DNA from: Rhizobium sp. BT04
Lineage (GTDB): Bacteria > Pseudomonadota > Alphaproteobacteria > Rhizobiales > Rhizobiaceae
Assembly: GCF_030053135.1 (NCBI RefSeq)
Contig: NZ_CP125651.1
Location: 186,001 to 250,000 of the forward strand
Length of the DNA stretch: 64,000 bases
Reading direction: 5' to 3'
Positions 8,811-17,018 of the stretch are shown piece by piece; positions within the stretch are counted from its first letter, which is position 1, and the number at the start of each line of letters is the position of its first letter. The notes under the pieces are model-generated. The model worked only from the letters and a program-made list of their open reading frames with translations. It was not told the origin of the DNA and made no database searches. A program made the translations under genes and the position numbers.

Positions 8811-9479
8811 TCAATCATCGTCGTGATGGTGATGCGATGGCAGGTCGAGGCCGAAGGTGTTGACTAGATCGGCCACCTGCCCCGGGCTGAGGAAGCGCGG
8901 ATTGAGGTTGCGCAACAGCAGATAGAGCTTCGCCGTTTCCTCCAGTTCCTCGGTGGCGAAGACCGCCGCTTCCAGGCTGTCGCCGGCAACGACCGGTCCG
9001 TGATTGGCCAGAAGCACCGACGAATATTTGCCCGCCAGCCCGCGAATGGCGTCGGCCACATCAGGGTCGCCAGGACGGTAATACGGCACCAGCGCGGTTT
9101 CGCCGGCGCGCATGAGATAATATGGCGTCATCGGCGGCAGGACGGCGCGCGGGTCGATCTCCGGCAGCATGGTCAGCGCCACCGCGTGGGTGGAGTGAAG
9201 ATGGACGATGGCGCGGGCGCTGCCGCGCGTATCGTAAAGCGCCGTGTGCAGCGGAATTTCCTTGGTCGGCTTGTCGCCGGACAGGAGTCGGCCTTCCGCG
9301 TCGAGCCTGGAAATCCGTGCCGGATCGAGAAAGCCGAGCGAGGCGTTGGTCGGCGTGACCAGCCAGCCGCCATCCTCCAGCCGCAACGATATGTTGCCCG
9401 ACGAACCGGGCGTCAGCCCGCGCTCGAACAGCGAGCGGCCGTATCGGCAGATTTCCTCACGCAGACGCGCGTCGGGCAT
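8811..9479 (-). CDS. otnC: 3-oxo-tetronate 4-phosphate decarboxylase OtnC (class II aldolase family)
   Basis: 222 residues with class II aldolase landmarks: TPGSSGNISLR, the metal site HLHSTHAVALT and LLANHGPVVAG. In the tetronate pathway this enzyme decarboxylates 3-oxo-tetronate 4-phosphate to dihydroxyacetone phosphate. Assignment rests on the company it keeps: LtnD, OtnI and OtnK lie just beyond the divergent regulator. The gene begins 16 bases after the LacI stop with GGAGGAACTGTC before the ATG, so regulator and enzyme form a unit. The C-terminus ends in SHHHHDDD, an unusual His/Asp tail. Confidence 0.85.
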   Translation of the reverse strand: MPDARLREEICRYGRSLFERGLTPGSSGNISLRLEDGGWLVTPTNASLGFLDPARISRLDAEGRLLSGDKPTKEIPLHTALYDTRGSARAIVHLHSTHAVALTMLPEIDPRAVLPPMTPYYLMRAGETALVPYYRPGDPDVADAIRGLAGKYSSVLLANHGPVVAGDSLEAAVFATEELEETAKLYLLLRNLNPRFLSPGQVADLVNTFGLDLPSHHHHDDD

Positions 9480-9495
9480 GACAGTTCCTCCAATA

Positions 9496-10494
9496 TTACG
9501 CAGTTGCCCCTTCGATCAGTTCAAAGCCGAGATCGACGGCCTGCGGCGGTGCGTTGGTGACGACCATCTGCGCCGCGATCTGTCCCGTCGCCACGCGCGG
9601 CGTGCGGATGGTCGACAAGGGCTGCGGTGTTGCCCGGCCGATATCGAGGCCGTTATAGCCGAAAATGGCGAGCTTCGAGGGGATCGCGATCCCTTGAGCC
9701 AGACAGTGAAAATAGCCGCCCAGCGCCATGTCGTCGTTGGAGAAGTAAACCGCATCGAGTTCGCTTGCCCGCGCAAGCAGCCGCTCCAATCCCAGCCTGC
9801 CGTTTTCCACGGACGACGCGCCCGCGAGAATTTCACGGGCGACGAGCGGGGTGCCGTGTGCATCGAGCGTTTCGCAAAAGCTGGAAAACCGCTTGCCGGC
9901 ACGGGTATCGCGCATCAGATCGTGACCGACATAGCCGATCCGGCGATAGCCCCGCTTGAGCAGGTAGCTGGCACTTTCCCGCCCGGCCGCACGGTTCGAG
10001 AAGCCGACGGCGATATCGAGAGCATCGCCGTCCAGATCGAGCAGTTCCACCACCCGGCAGCCGCTGGCGCGCAGCATCTTCACCGTACCCTCGGTATGCT
10101 CGCATCCCGCCAGCATGACCGCCGCCGGCCGCCAGGCGAGCATCGCGGCGGCGAGCGCTTCCTCCTTGCTCGGATCATAGTCGGTGACGGAGAATACCGC
10201 CTGGTACCGGTTTTCCTCCAGAACGGCGCTGGCGCCGCGCAGCACATCGGGAAAGACGATGTTGGAGAGCGACGGGATGACGAAGGCGACAAGGCGCGAA
10301 CCAGTGGAGGCCAGCGTCCCCGCAATCCGGTTCGGCACATAGCCCAGCCGCTCGACGGCAGCCATCACCCGTTCCCGGGTCCTGCCGGAAAACGAACCAT
10401 GGTTGCGCAGCACGCGCGACACCGTGCTTTCGCCGACACCGGCCGCTTCCGCGACCTCGGCAAGCGTGACCGTCGCCTGATGTTTGAATTCCAT
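9496..10494 (-). CDS. LacI family regulator of the L-threonate genes
   Basis: 332 residues from the ATG at 10494; a longer frame upstream adds residues not typical for LacI proteins. HTH at residues 10-32 (TLAEVAEAAGVGESTVSRVL) followed by the hinge helix (NRIAGTLAS), then a periplasmic-binding-protein-like sensor domain to the end. It is divergent from ltnD-otnI-otnK and co-directional with otnC. Three copies of a LacI-type palindrome lie in the divergent region, two of which overlap likely promoter positions, so it should control both arms and itself. The inducer is presumably L-threonate or a pathway intermediate. The ribosome-binding site is weak. Confidence 0.9.
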   Translation of the reverse strand: MEFKHQATVTLAEVAEAAGVGESTVSRVLRNHGSFSGRTRERVMAAVERLGYVPNRIAGTLASTGSRLVAFVIPSLSNIVFPDVLRGASAVLEENRYQAVFSVTDYDPSKEEALAAAMLAWRPAAVMLAGCEHTEGTVKMLRASGCRVVELLDLDGDALDIAVGFSNRAAGRESASYLLKRGYRRIGYVGHDLMRDTRAGKRFSSFCETLDAHGTPLVAREILAGASSVENGRLGLERLLARASELDAVYFSNDDMALGGYFHCLAQGIAIPSKLAIFGYNGLDIGRATPQPLSTIRTPRVATGQIAAQMVVTNAPPQAVDLGFELIEGATA

Positions 10495-10596
10495 CGTTAC
10501 GTTTGAACCCAGCTTTCGAGGTGATCGCTCAGCCTGTCCGCCTATGACCCGAGCTGACCCCATTTTTCACCGCTCCCGCCAAGAAGCAAGGTTTTT

Positions 10597-10612
10597 CTGG
10601 CAGCGCTACCAA
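10597..10612. promoter_or_regulatory. LacI-type operator O1
   Basis: CTGGCAGCGCTACCAA, an imperfect 16-base palindrome matching the perfect copy at 10620. It is the site nearest to the lacI-otnC arm. Its centre is 23 bases from that of O2. Confidence 0.75.
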
Positions 10613-10619
10613 TTCGCTG

Positions 10620-10635
10620 TTGGCAGCGCTGCCAA
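10620..10635. promoter_or_regulatory. LacI-type operator O2, perfect palindrome
   Basis: TTGGCAGCGCTGCCAA, a perfect 16-base palindrome with the central CG step typical of LacI/GalR sites. It sits in the middle of the lacI/ltnD divergent region, flanked by two near-copies. Confidence 0.85.
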
Positions 10636-10650
10636 ATTGGATTAATGAAA

Positions 10651-10666
10651 ATGGTAGCGCTGCCAA
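10651..10666. promoter_or_regulatory. LacI-type operator O3
   Basis: ATGGTAGCGCTGCCAA, an imperfect copy of O2 with its centre 31 bases away (about three helical turns). It is the site nearest to the ltnD-otnI-otnK arm. Confidence 0.75.
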
Positions 10667-10814
10667 CGTGCCGGGCATGCCCGGTGCGCGGGCCGTTTCT
10701 GCTAGGTTATCTGAAGGACTTCACCGGGAGCAGCAGCGCCGGCATGTATCTGCTGGCGGCTGCACTGCATCGGCTCGCTGTGACGGTTCCGGCGAAAAGC
10801 GTCGCTGAACCACA

Positions 10815-10842
10815 GCCCCTCCGGGATGCCACCCGGAGGGGC
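10815..10842 (+). promoter_or_regulatory. Perfect hairpin in the ltnD leader
   Basis: Arms GCCCCTCCGGG and CCCGGAGGGGC (11 bp, perfect) around the loop ATGCCA, 35 bases before the ltnD start. No T-run follows on the plus strand, so it is not a standard terminator; it may be an attenuator, an mRNA 5' stabiliser, or the end of an unannotated leader transcript. Confidence 0.55.
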
Positions 10843-10877
10843 GCAAAGCTTTCCTCTTAAGACTGGAGAACCTCCTC

Positions 10878-11822
10878 ATGTCACTGCTTGCTGAAAACCC
10901 GGGCTCGACCGTTGTCGCGGCCGTTATCGGTCTTGGTTCGATGGGGCTGGGAATGGCCCGGTCGATGAAGCGCGCAGGTCTCGACGTCATCGGATATGAC
11001 ATCACGCCGGCGGCGGTGGACCGCTTCATCACCGAAGGCGGGCGCGGCGTGGCAACCCCCGCCGATGCGGCAAAGGATGCCGACATTGTCGTCTCCGTGG
11101 TCGTCAACGGCGCGCAAACCGAGGCCGTGTTGTTCGGGCCTGAAGGCGTTGCGCATGTGATGAAGCCCGGCACCGTCTTCATCTCGTCGGCTACCATGGA
11201 TCCCGCCGTCGCGCGCGATCTGGCGCAACGGGTGGAGGCTCTCGGCCTGCATTATCTCGACGCGCCGATTTCGGGCGGCGCCGCCAAAGCGGCGCAGGGC
11301 GCACTGACGATCATGGCGTCCGGCTCCAGACAAGCCTTCGACACTGCGCGCCCGGGTCTAGACGCCATGGCCGCCAAAGTCTACGAACTCGGCGACACCG
11401 CCGGCAAAGGTGCCGCCTTCAAGATGATCAACCAGCTTCTCGCCGGCGTGCACATCGCCGCCGCCTGCGAGGCGATAAGTTTTGCCGCCAAGCAGGGCCT
11501 CGACCTCGACAAGGTCTATGAGGTGATCACGGCTTCGGCTGGCAATTCGTGGATGTTCGAAAACCGCGTACCGCATGTGCTGGCCGGGGACTATACGCCA
11601 CTCAGCAGCATCGAGATTTTCGTCAAGGATCTCGGTATCGTCCAGGACATGGCCCGGTCCGAGCGCTACCCGGTACCGCTCGCGTCAGCCGCTCTGCAGA
11701 TGTATCTGGCTGCGGCAGGCGCCGGCATGGGCCGTGACGACGATTCCTCGCTCGCCCGGCTCTATGCCCAGCTTTCCGGCGCCGAATTGCCCGGCTCCGC
11801 CAAAGAGCCGCAAAGCTTGTAA
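10878..11822 (+). CDS. ltnD: L-threonate dehydrogenase LtnD
   Basis: 314 residues, beta-hydroxyacid dehydrogenase family. Rossmann motif IGLGSMGLGMARSM at about 17-30, substrate-binding DAPISGGAAKA near 130, and catalytic Lys in AAFKMINQLLAG near 178. In the DUF1537-linked pathway LtnD oxidises L-threonate to 2-oxo-tetronate with NAD+. First gene of the plus-strand arm, followed after 14 bases by otnI. Members of this family with other substrates (tartronate semialdehyde, 3-hydroxyisobutyrate) look similar; the otnI-otnK neighbours make threonate the best choice. Confidence 0.88.
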   Translation: MSLLAENPGSTVVAAVIGLGSMGLGMARSMKRAGLDVIGYDITPAAVDRFITEGGRGVATPADAAKDADIVVSVVVNGAQTEAVLFGPEGVAHVMKPGTVFISSATMDPAVARDLAQRVEALGLHYLDAPISGGAAKAAQGALTIMASGSRQAFDTARPGLDAMAAKVYELGDTAGKGAAFKMINQLLAGVHIAAACEAISFAAKQGLDLDKVYEVITASAGNSWMFENRVPHVLAGDYTPLSSIEIFVKDLGIVQDMARSERYPVPLASAALQMYLAAAGAGMGRDDDSSLARLYAQLSGAELPGSAKEPQSL

Positions 11823-11836
11823 AAGGAACTCTAGAC

Positions 11837-12613
11837 ATGCCGCTTTTCGCCGCCAACCTGACGATGATGTTCAACGAATGGGCGTTCCTCGACCGCTTCG
11901 ACGCCGCAGCCGATGCCGGCTTTGCCGCCGTCGAATACCTCTTCCCCTATGAGGCCACGCCGGAGGCAATCGCCGAACGGCTTGCCCGCAACAATCTGCA
12001 GCAGGCCCTTTTCAACCTGCCGCCGGGCGACTGGGCAGCCGGCGAGCGTGGCATCGCCGCCCTTCCCGGACGGTTCGATGCGGTCAAAGCCGATGTCGAG
12101 CGGGCACTGGATTACGCTGCAGCGACGGGTGTGAAACGGTTACATTTGATGGCCGGCATCGCCGATCGCCACGACGAGGATGCCTCCTCCTGTTATCGGC
12201 GTTCCGTCACCTACACGGCCGAACGGCTCGCGGAAAAAGGCATTGATCTCCTGCTCGAGCCGATCAACGGGCGCAACATGCCGGGATATTTCCTCAACGA
12301 TTTCGGTGCGGCCGAGCAGCTGATTGCCGAATGCGGCTTGACGAACCTGAAGCTCCAGTTCGACATCTATCACCGTCAGATCATCCATGGCGACGTCGTC
12401 ATGGCGCTGCGGCGCCTGCTGTCGATCACCGGGCATATCCAGATCGCCAGCGTGCCGTCCCGCAACGAGCCGGACGGGGAAGAACTGAACTATCCCTATC
12501 TGTTCGGCGAAATCGACCGCCTTGGATATGATGGTTTCATCGGCTGCGAATATATCCCGCGCGGCCGCACACTGGACGGTCTTGGCTGGTTCAAACCTTT
12601 TGCACGGAGCTAG
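11837..12613 (+). CDS. otnI: 2-oxo-tetronate isomerase OtnI
   Basis: 258 residues, xylose-isomerase-like TIM barrel of the hydroxypyruvate isomerase branch. Metal-ligand positions are present: LLLEPINGRNMPG (Glu), LQFDIYHRQI (Asp, His) and IGCEYIPRG (second Glu). Converts 2-oxo-tetronate to 3-oxo-tetronate. It is 14 bases after ltnD and 3 bases before otnK, so a translationally coupled operon. Hydroxypyruvate isomerase is the alternative by family alone; context decides for OtnI. Confidence 0.87.
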   Translation: MPLFAANLTMMFNEWAFLDRFDAAADAGFAAVEYLFPYEATPEAIAERLARNNLQQALFNLPPGDWAAGERGIAALPGRFDAVKADVERALDYAAATGVKRLHLMAGIADRHDEDASSCYRRSVTYTAERLAEKGIDLLLEPINGRNMPGYFLNDFGAAEQLIAECGLTNLKLQFDIYHRQIIHGDVVMALRRLLSITGHIQIASVPSRNEPDGEELNYPYLFGEIDRLGYDGFIGCEYIPRGRTLDGLGWFKPFARS

Positions 12614-12616
12614 ACG

Positions 12617-13897
12617 ATGGCTATTTTGCTCGGATCGATCGCCGACGACTATACCGGCGCCTCCGACCTCGCCAACACACTGACGAAGAACGGCCTGCGC
12701 ACGGTGCAGACAGTCGGCATCCCCGACCCGTCGCTGGCGCTACCGGATGTCGACTCCGTGGTGGTTTCCCTGAAAATCCGCTCGGTCCCCGCCTCGGACG
12801 CCGTGGCGGCCGCGACCAGCGCCGAGCGGTGGCTGCGCCAGCGGGGTGCCGGCCATGTGCTTTACAAGATCTGCTCGACCTTCGATTCCACCGATGCTGG
12901 CAATATCGGCCCGGTCACCGAGGCATTGAGCGAGGCGGCCGGCGGCGGCTCCGTGCTGGTGACACCCGCCTTCCCGGAAACGGGACGCACCGTCTATCTC
13001 GGCCATCTCTTCGTCGGCGGACAGCCGTTGAACGAAAGCCCGCTCAAGGACCATCCCCTCAATCCGATGCATGACGCCAATCTCGTGCGGGTTCTCACCC
13101 GACAATCGCGCAATGCCGTCGGAGTGGTCGATCTCACAGCCGTCGCGGCCGGACCCGGCGCTGTCAGGGCAAGGCTCGACGACCTGCGCGCGGCAGGCGT
13201 CACCATTGTTATCGCCGATGCGATTTTCGAACGGGATCTCGAAACGCTCGGCGAGATTGCATTGGAAACACCGGTATCGACAGGTGCGTCCGGTCTCGGC
13301 CTCGGCCTTGCCCGCGCCCTCGTCCGCTCCGGTCGGATATCCTCCGCCGGTGCAACGACGGCGGAGGCCATTCGCCCCGTGGGCGGGCTTTCCGCGATCG
13401 TTGCCGGCAGTTGCTCCAAGGCGACGCTCCGCCAGCTCGACATCGCCGAACGGTCGATGCCCGTGCTGCGGCTCGATCCGGAGCGCCTGCTTGCCGGCCC
13501 GGATGAGATCGCCGCAGCGATTTCCTGGGCCGGAGACCGCATCGCCGCCGGCCCCGTGGTAATCGCCGCAAGTGCCGCGCCGGAAACCGTGTCCCGGCTG
13601 CAGGCGCTCCACGGACGAGAGGCCTCCGGCCACGCGATCGAGACCGCAACATCGATCATAACAGCCGAACTGGTGGAGAGAGGCGTGCGCCGCCTCGTGG
13701 TCGCAGGCGGCGAAACCTCGGGCGCTGCCGTCGACAGGCTCGCCATTCCAGCATTTCTGATCGGACCGGAGATTGCACCCGGCGTGCCGGTGCTGCGCAC
13801 GGTCGGCAATGCCCAGGGCGACATGCTTCTGGCGTTGAAGTCAGGAAACTTCGGAGGCGAGAATTTCTTTGCGGCAGCACTGGCGATGATGCACTGA
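12617..13897 (+). CDS. otnK: 3-oxo-tetronate kinase OtnK (DUF1537)
   Basis: 426 residues, the normal length. DUF1537 hallmarks: DDYTGASDLANTL at 10-22, YKICSTFDSTDAGNIG near 76-91, and the C-terminal nucleotide site VAGGETSGAAVDRL and LALKSGNFG. It phosphorylates 3-oxo-tetronate at the 4-position with ATP. Last gene of the ltnD-otnI-otnK operon; its product is the substrate of OtnC encoded on the other side of the regulator, so the four enzymes complete L-threonate to dihydroxyacetone phosphate. Confidence 0.9.
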   Translation: MAILLGSIADDYTGASDLANTLTKNGLRTVQTVGIPDPSLALPDVDSVVVSLKIRSVPASDAVAAATSAERWLRQRGAGHVLYKICSTFDSTDAGNIGPVTEALSEAAGGGSVLVTPAFPETGRTVYLGHLFVGGQPLNESPLKDHPLNPMHDANLVRVLTRQSRNAVGVVDLTAVAAGPGAVRARLDDLRAAGVTIVIADAIFERDLETLGEIALETPVSTGASGLGLGLARALVRSGRISSAGATTAEAIRPVGGLSAIVAGSCSKATLRQLDIAERSMPVLRLDPERLLAGPDEIAAAISWAGDRIAAGPVVIAASAAPETVSRLQALHGREASGHAIETATSIITAELVERGVRRLVVAGGETSGAAVDRLAIPAFLIGPEIAPGVPVLRTVGNAQGDMLLALKSGNFGGENFFAAALAMMH

Positions 13898-13934
13898 CCT
13901 GTCCGGCGCATGCAGCATCGCCAAGTGCCGGCTT

Positions 13935-14040
13935 AAAGCATGTCGCGCAAAAGTGTGCAGCGGTTTTGCGGCAACGACATGCGTAAAACAAAGAGCTAAA
14001 GCGTAAGGAGCGAATCTGAAAGATCGCGACGCGCTTTAGG
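13935..14040. repeat. RIME-like intergenic palindromic repeat, copy 1
   Basis: Two palindromes in tandem. The first has outer arms GCATGTCG/CGACATGC (13938-13945, 13975-13982) and inner arms CGCAAAA/TTTTGCG; the second has CTAAAGCG/CGCTTTAG (13996-14003, 14032-14039). The order of blocks (GTGCAGCGGTT, AACGACA, AAACAA, TAAAGCG) matches the copy at 20612-20698. Such two-palindrome elements are widespread in rhizobial intergenic regions. Confidence 0.7.
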
Positions 14041-14550
14041 CGCCGATGGTCGGGAAGGCCTCCGATCATTCTGGAATAGCCAGGGATAGCCTGGCAACAA
14101 AAGCCCCTGCGCCGCAATTCGCCCCAAAACCCCGAAGCTTTGCGAAAACGGCGTCAGGGCCCGGTGCGCGGCATCTCCGATTGGGCTTGGAAATAACCTC
14201 GTTATCCCCGGCGCTCATCGGCGCGCAGCCGCCGCCCGCATCGACGCAGCAGGCCTCGTCCGGCGCAAGCACCTGACGCTGGACGAGGCGCTGACAGCCC
14301 AGGACGCGTGTGGCCGACACAAGCCTGAGAATATCGCGAAACCGTCAGATTCGGTATTTTGTGCCGCCATATGCCGCCTTTCAGGAGAATCCGGCGCAGT
14401 GCAGGTGACAAACTACAATCAGTGAAGGGCGCGGATCCCGACAGATGCGGGCCTTCCATACAAGAGCGGGACAAAGATCTCGCCTATGGGAACAGAATTT
14501 TCTTCTTCGAGAACCGCGCTCCCGCCAGAGCCGAACACTGGGGAATTCAC
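14041..14550. other. Intergenic region after otnK and the repeat, no supported gene
   Basis: Apart from the repeat just upstream I see no gene. One plus-strand frame around 14230-14320 (RIDAAGLVRRKHLTLDEALT) has protein-like composition and could be a decayed C-terminus, but I cannot assign it. The last bases carry the GGGGAA site of the HAD gene. Confidence 0.3.
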
Positions 14551-15264
14551 GTGAGCAAGAGCCTTCCGGAATTCAAATACATGACATTCGATGTCGTCGG
14601 TACGCTCATCGACTTCGAGAGCGGCCTCAAGGCCTGCTTGGCCGAGATCGCGTCCGAGGCAGGGGGCACGGTCAGCGGCGAGCAGGCACTCAGCCTCTAC
14701 CGCGCAGCCCGCTACTCCGAGGATGCCGACCTTTTTCCCGACGACCTCGTGCGCGTCTACCTGGCGATCGCTCCGAAGCTCGGCCTGCCTGTCGACCAAA
14801 AATATGGCGAACGGTTGCGGGACTCGGCGAAGAGCTGGAAGGGTTTTGCAGACAGCGCTGCAGCGCTCGCCAGTCTTGCGAAGGATTACCGCCTCGTTGC
14901 GATGACCAATGCCCGCCGCTGGGCATTCGACTTCTTCGAAAAGGAACTCGGCGATCCCTTTTATGCCACCTTCACCGCGGACGATACCGGCACCGAAAAG
15001 CCCGATCCGGCGTTCTTCGAAAAGGTGTTCGATTACGTCGGCTCGGAGGGGCATTCAAAGGAAGACATCCTGCATGTCGCCCAGAGCCAGTACCACGATA
15101 TCGGGATTTCCAGGAAACTCGGGCTGACCAATTGCTGGGTCGAGCGGCGCCATGCCGAAAAGGGCTACGGCGGCACGATCGAGCCGGCTGAATTCACCAA
15201 ACCCGATTACCATTTCACGTCCATGGCAGGCCTTGCCGATGCCGTGGCTGCCGCGCGCGCCTGA
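14551..15264 (+). CDS. HAD-superfamily hydrolase, haloacid-dehalogenase type II-like
   Basis: 237 residues from a GTG with GGGGAATTCAC before it. Motif I FDVVGTLID has the nucleophile Asp but not the second Asp of HAD phosphatases, as in type II 2-haloacid dehalogenases (FDAYGTL). Motif II AMTNARR, motif III Lys in TEKPDPAFF, and motif IV HVAQSQYHDIGISRKLGL also fit that branch. It opens a plus-strand run with a dipeptide-type ABC transporter and a DAO oxidase. Whether it dehalogenates or acts on another leaving group is unknown. Confidence 0.78.
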   Translation: MSKSLPEFKYMTFDVVGTLIDFESGLKACLAEIASEAGGTVSGEQALSLYRAARYSEDADLFPDDLVRVYLAIAPKLGLPVDQKYGERLRDSAKSWKGFADSAAALASLAKDYRLVAMTNARRWAFDFFEKELGDPFYATFTADDTGTEKPDPAFFEKVFDYVGSEGHSKEDILHVAQSQYHDIGISRKLGLTNCWVERRHAEKGYGGTIEPAEFTKPDYHFTSMAGLADAVAAARA

Positions 15265-15327
15265 CTTTAAAACCGGATCGGGCCTGCCCGAAACGGGCAG
15301 CCCGCCACAGAAGAAAAGGGGAATGAG

Positions 15328-16938
15328 ATGAACGACAAGATCACCAATTGGACCGCATCTGACGACGCCATGATCGAAACCGCCATCCGCCGTGGCGCGA
15401 CCCGTCGAGAACTGCTGCATATGATGCTCGCGGGCGGCGTCGCCATGTCGGCCGGCGGGCTCGTGCTTGGCCGCGCCGGCAAGGCGCTTGCCGCGACACC
15501 CGTTTCCGGCGGCGCGCTCAAGGCGGCCGGCTGGTCGTCCTCCACGGCCGATACGCTTGACCCCGCCAAGGCGTCGCTCTCCACCGACTATGTCCGGTGC
15601 TGCTCCTTCTATAACCGCCTCACCTTCCTCGACAAATCAGGCACGCCGCAGATGGAGCTCGCCGAAGCGATCGAATCCAAGGATGCGAAGGTCTGGACGG
15701 TCAAGCTGAAGAAGGGCGTCACCTTCCACGACGGCAAGCCGCTGACCGCCGACGACGTGGTTTTCTCGCTGAAGCGCCATCTCGACCCCTCCGTCGGCTC
15801 GAAAGTCGCCAAGATCGCCGCCCAGATGACCGGCTTCAAGGCAGTCGACAAACAGACCGTCGAGATCACCCTCGCCGATCCGAATGCCGACCTGCCGACC
15901 ATCCTGTCGATGCATCACTTCATGATCGTCGCCGACGGCACGACCGATTTCACCAAGGCCAACGGCACCGGCGCTTTCGTCAAGGAAGTGTTCGAGCCGG
16001 GCGTTCGCTCGGTCGGTATCAAGAACAAGAACTATTGGAAATCCGGCCCGAACGTCGATTCTTTCGAATATTTCGCCATCAGCGACGACAATGCCCGCGT
16101 CAATGCACTGCTGTCGGGCGACATCCACCTTGCAGCCTCGATCAATCCGCGCTCCATGCGCCTCGTCGAGGCCCAGGGGGACGGCTTCTTCCTGTCGAAG
16201 ACCACCTCGGGCAACTACACCAACCTCAACATGCGGCTGGACATGGATCCCGGCAGCAAGCGCGACTTCGTCGAGGGCATGAAGTCCCTCGTCAACCGCG
16301 AGCAGATCGTCAAGTCGGTCCTGCGCGGCCTCGGTGAAGTCGGCAACGACCAGCCGGTTTCCCCGGTGAATTTCTACCGCAATGCGGATTTGAAGCCGCG
16401 GGCCTTCGATCCCGACAAGGCGAAGTTCCATTTCGACAAGGCCGGCGTCCTCGGCCAGTCCATTCCGGTGATCGCCTCCGAGGCGGCGAACTCCTCGATC
16501 GACATGGCGATGATCATTCAGGCTTCCGGCGCCGAAATCGGACTGAAGCTCGATGTCCAGCGCGTTCCCTCCGACGGCTACTGGGACAATTACTGGCTCA
16601 AGGCGCCGATCCACTTCGGCAATATCAATCCCCGTCCGACGCCGGATATTCTGTTCTCGCTGCTCTACTCCTCGCAGGCTCCCTGGAACGAGAGCCAGTA
16701 CAAGTCGGAAAAGTTCGACAAGATGCTGATCGAAGCGCGAGGCTCGCTCGACCAGGAGAAGCGCAGGGCGATCTACGACGAGATGCAGGTGATGATTGCC
16801 AACGAAGCCGGCACCATCATCCCGGCCTATCTCTCGAATGTCGATGCCACCACCGCCAAGCTCAAGGGTCTGGAGCCCAGCCCGCTTGGCGGCCAGATGG
16901 GATACGCCTTCGCGGAATACGTCTGGCTCGAAGCCTGA
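15328..16938 (+). CDS. Dipeptide-type ABC transporter substrate-binding protein, Tat signal
   Basis: 536 residues, SBP_bac_5 family. The N-terminus carries a twin-arginine signal, ATRRELLHMMLAGGVAMSAG, with likely cleavage after about residue 55 (GKALAA). The body shows family features such as WTVKLKKGVTFHDGKPLTADD and the C-terminal GTIIPAYLSN. It would deliver a small peptide-like or amine substrate to the two permeases encoded next. An intercistronic hairpin (16950-16981) separates it from them, a common arrangement that lets the binding protein be made in excess. Confidence 0.88.
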   Translation: MNDKITNWTASDDAMIETAIRRGATRRELLHMMLAGGVAMSAGGLVLGRAGKALAATPVSGGALKAAGWSSSTADTLDPAKASLSTDYVRCCSFYNRLTFLDKSGTPQMELAEAIESKDAKVWTVKLKKGVTFHDGKPLTADDVVFSLKRHLDPSVGSKVAKIAAQMTGFKAVDKQTVEITLADPNADLPTILSMHHFMIVADGTTDFTKANGTGAFVKEVFEPGVRSVGIKNKNYWKSGPNVDSFEYFAISDDNARVNALLSGDIHLAASINPRSMRLVEAQGDGFFLSKTTSGNYTNLNMRLDMDPGSKRDFVEGMKSLVNREQIVKSVLRGLGEVGNDQPVSPVNFYRNADLKPRAFDPDKAKFHFDKAGVLGQSIPVIASEAANSSIDMAMIIQASGAEIGLKLDVQRVPSDGYWDNYWLKAPIHFGNINPRPTPDILFSLLYSSQAPWNESQYKSEKFDKMLIEARGSLDQEKRRAIYDEMQVMIANEAGTIIPAYLSNVDATTAKLKGLEPSPLGGQMGYAFAEYVWLEA

Positions 16939-16949
16939 TAAAATGAAGG

Positions 16950-16981
16950 GAACCGGGGCTGCAGCAGCCAGGCCCCGGTTC
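16950..16981 (+). terminator. Intercistronic hairpin between binding protein and permease genes
   Basis: Arms GAACCGGGGC and GCCCCGGTTC (10 bp, perfect) around a 12-base loop. No long T-run follows, so it is likely a partial terminator or a 3' stabiliser of the binding-protein mRNA rather than a full stop for the operon. Confidence 0.6.
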
Positions 16982-17018
16982 TTCCGAACTGAACTCGAAC
17001 GCAGAAAGGGAGGCGCCC

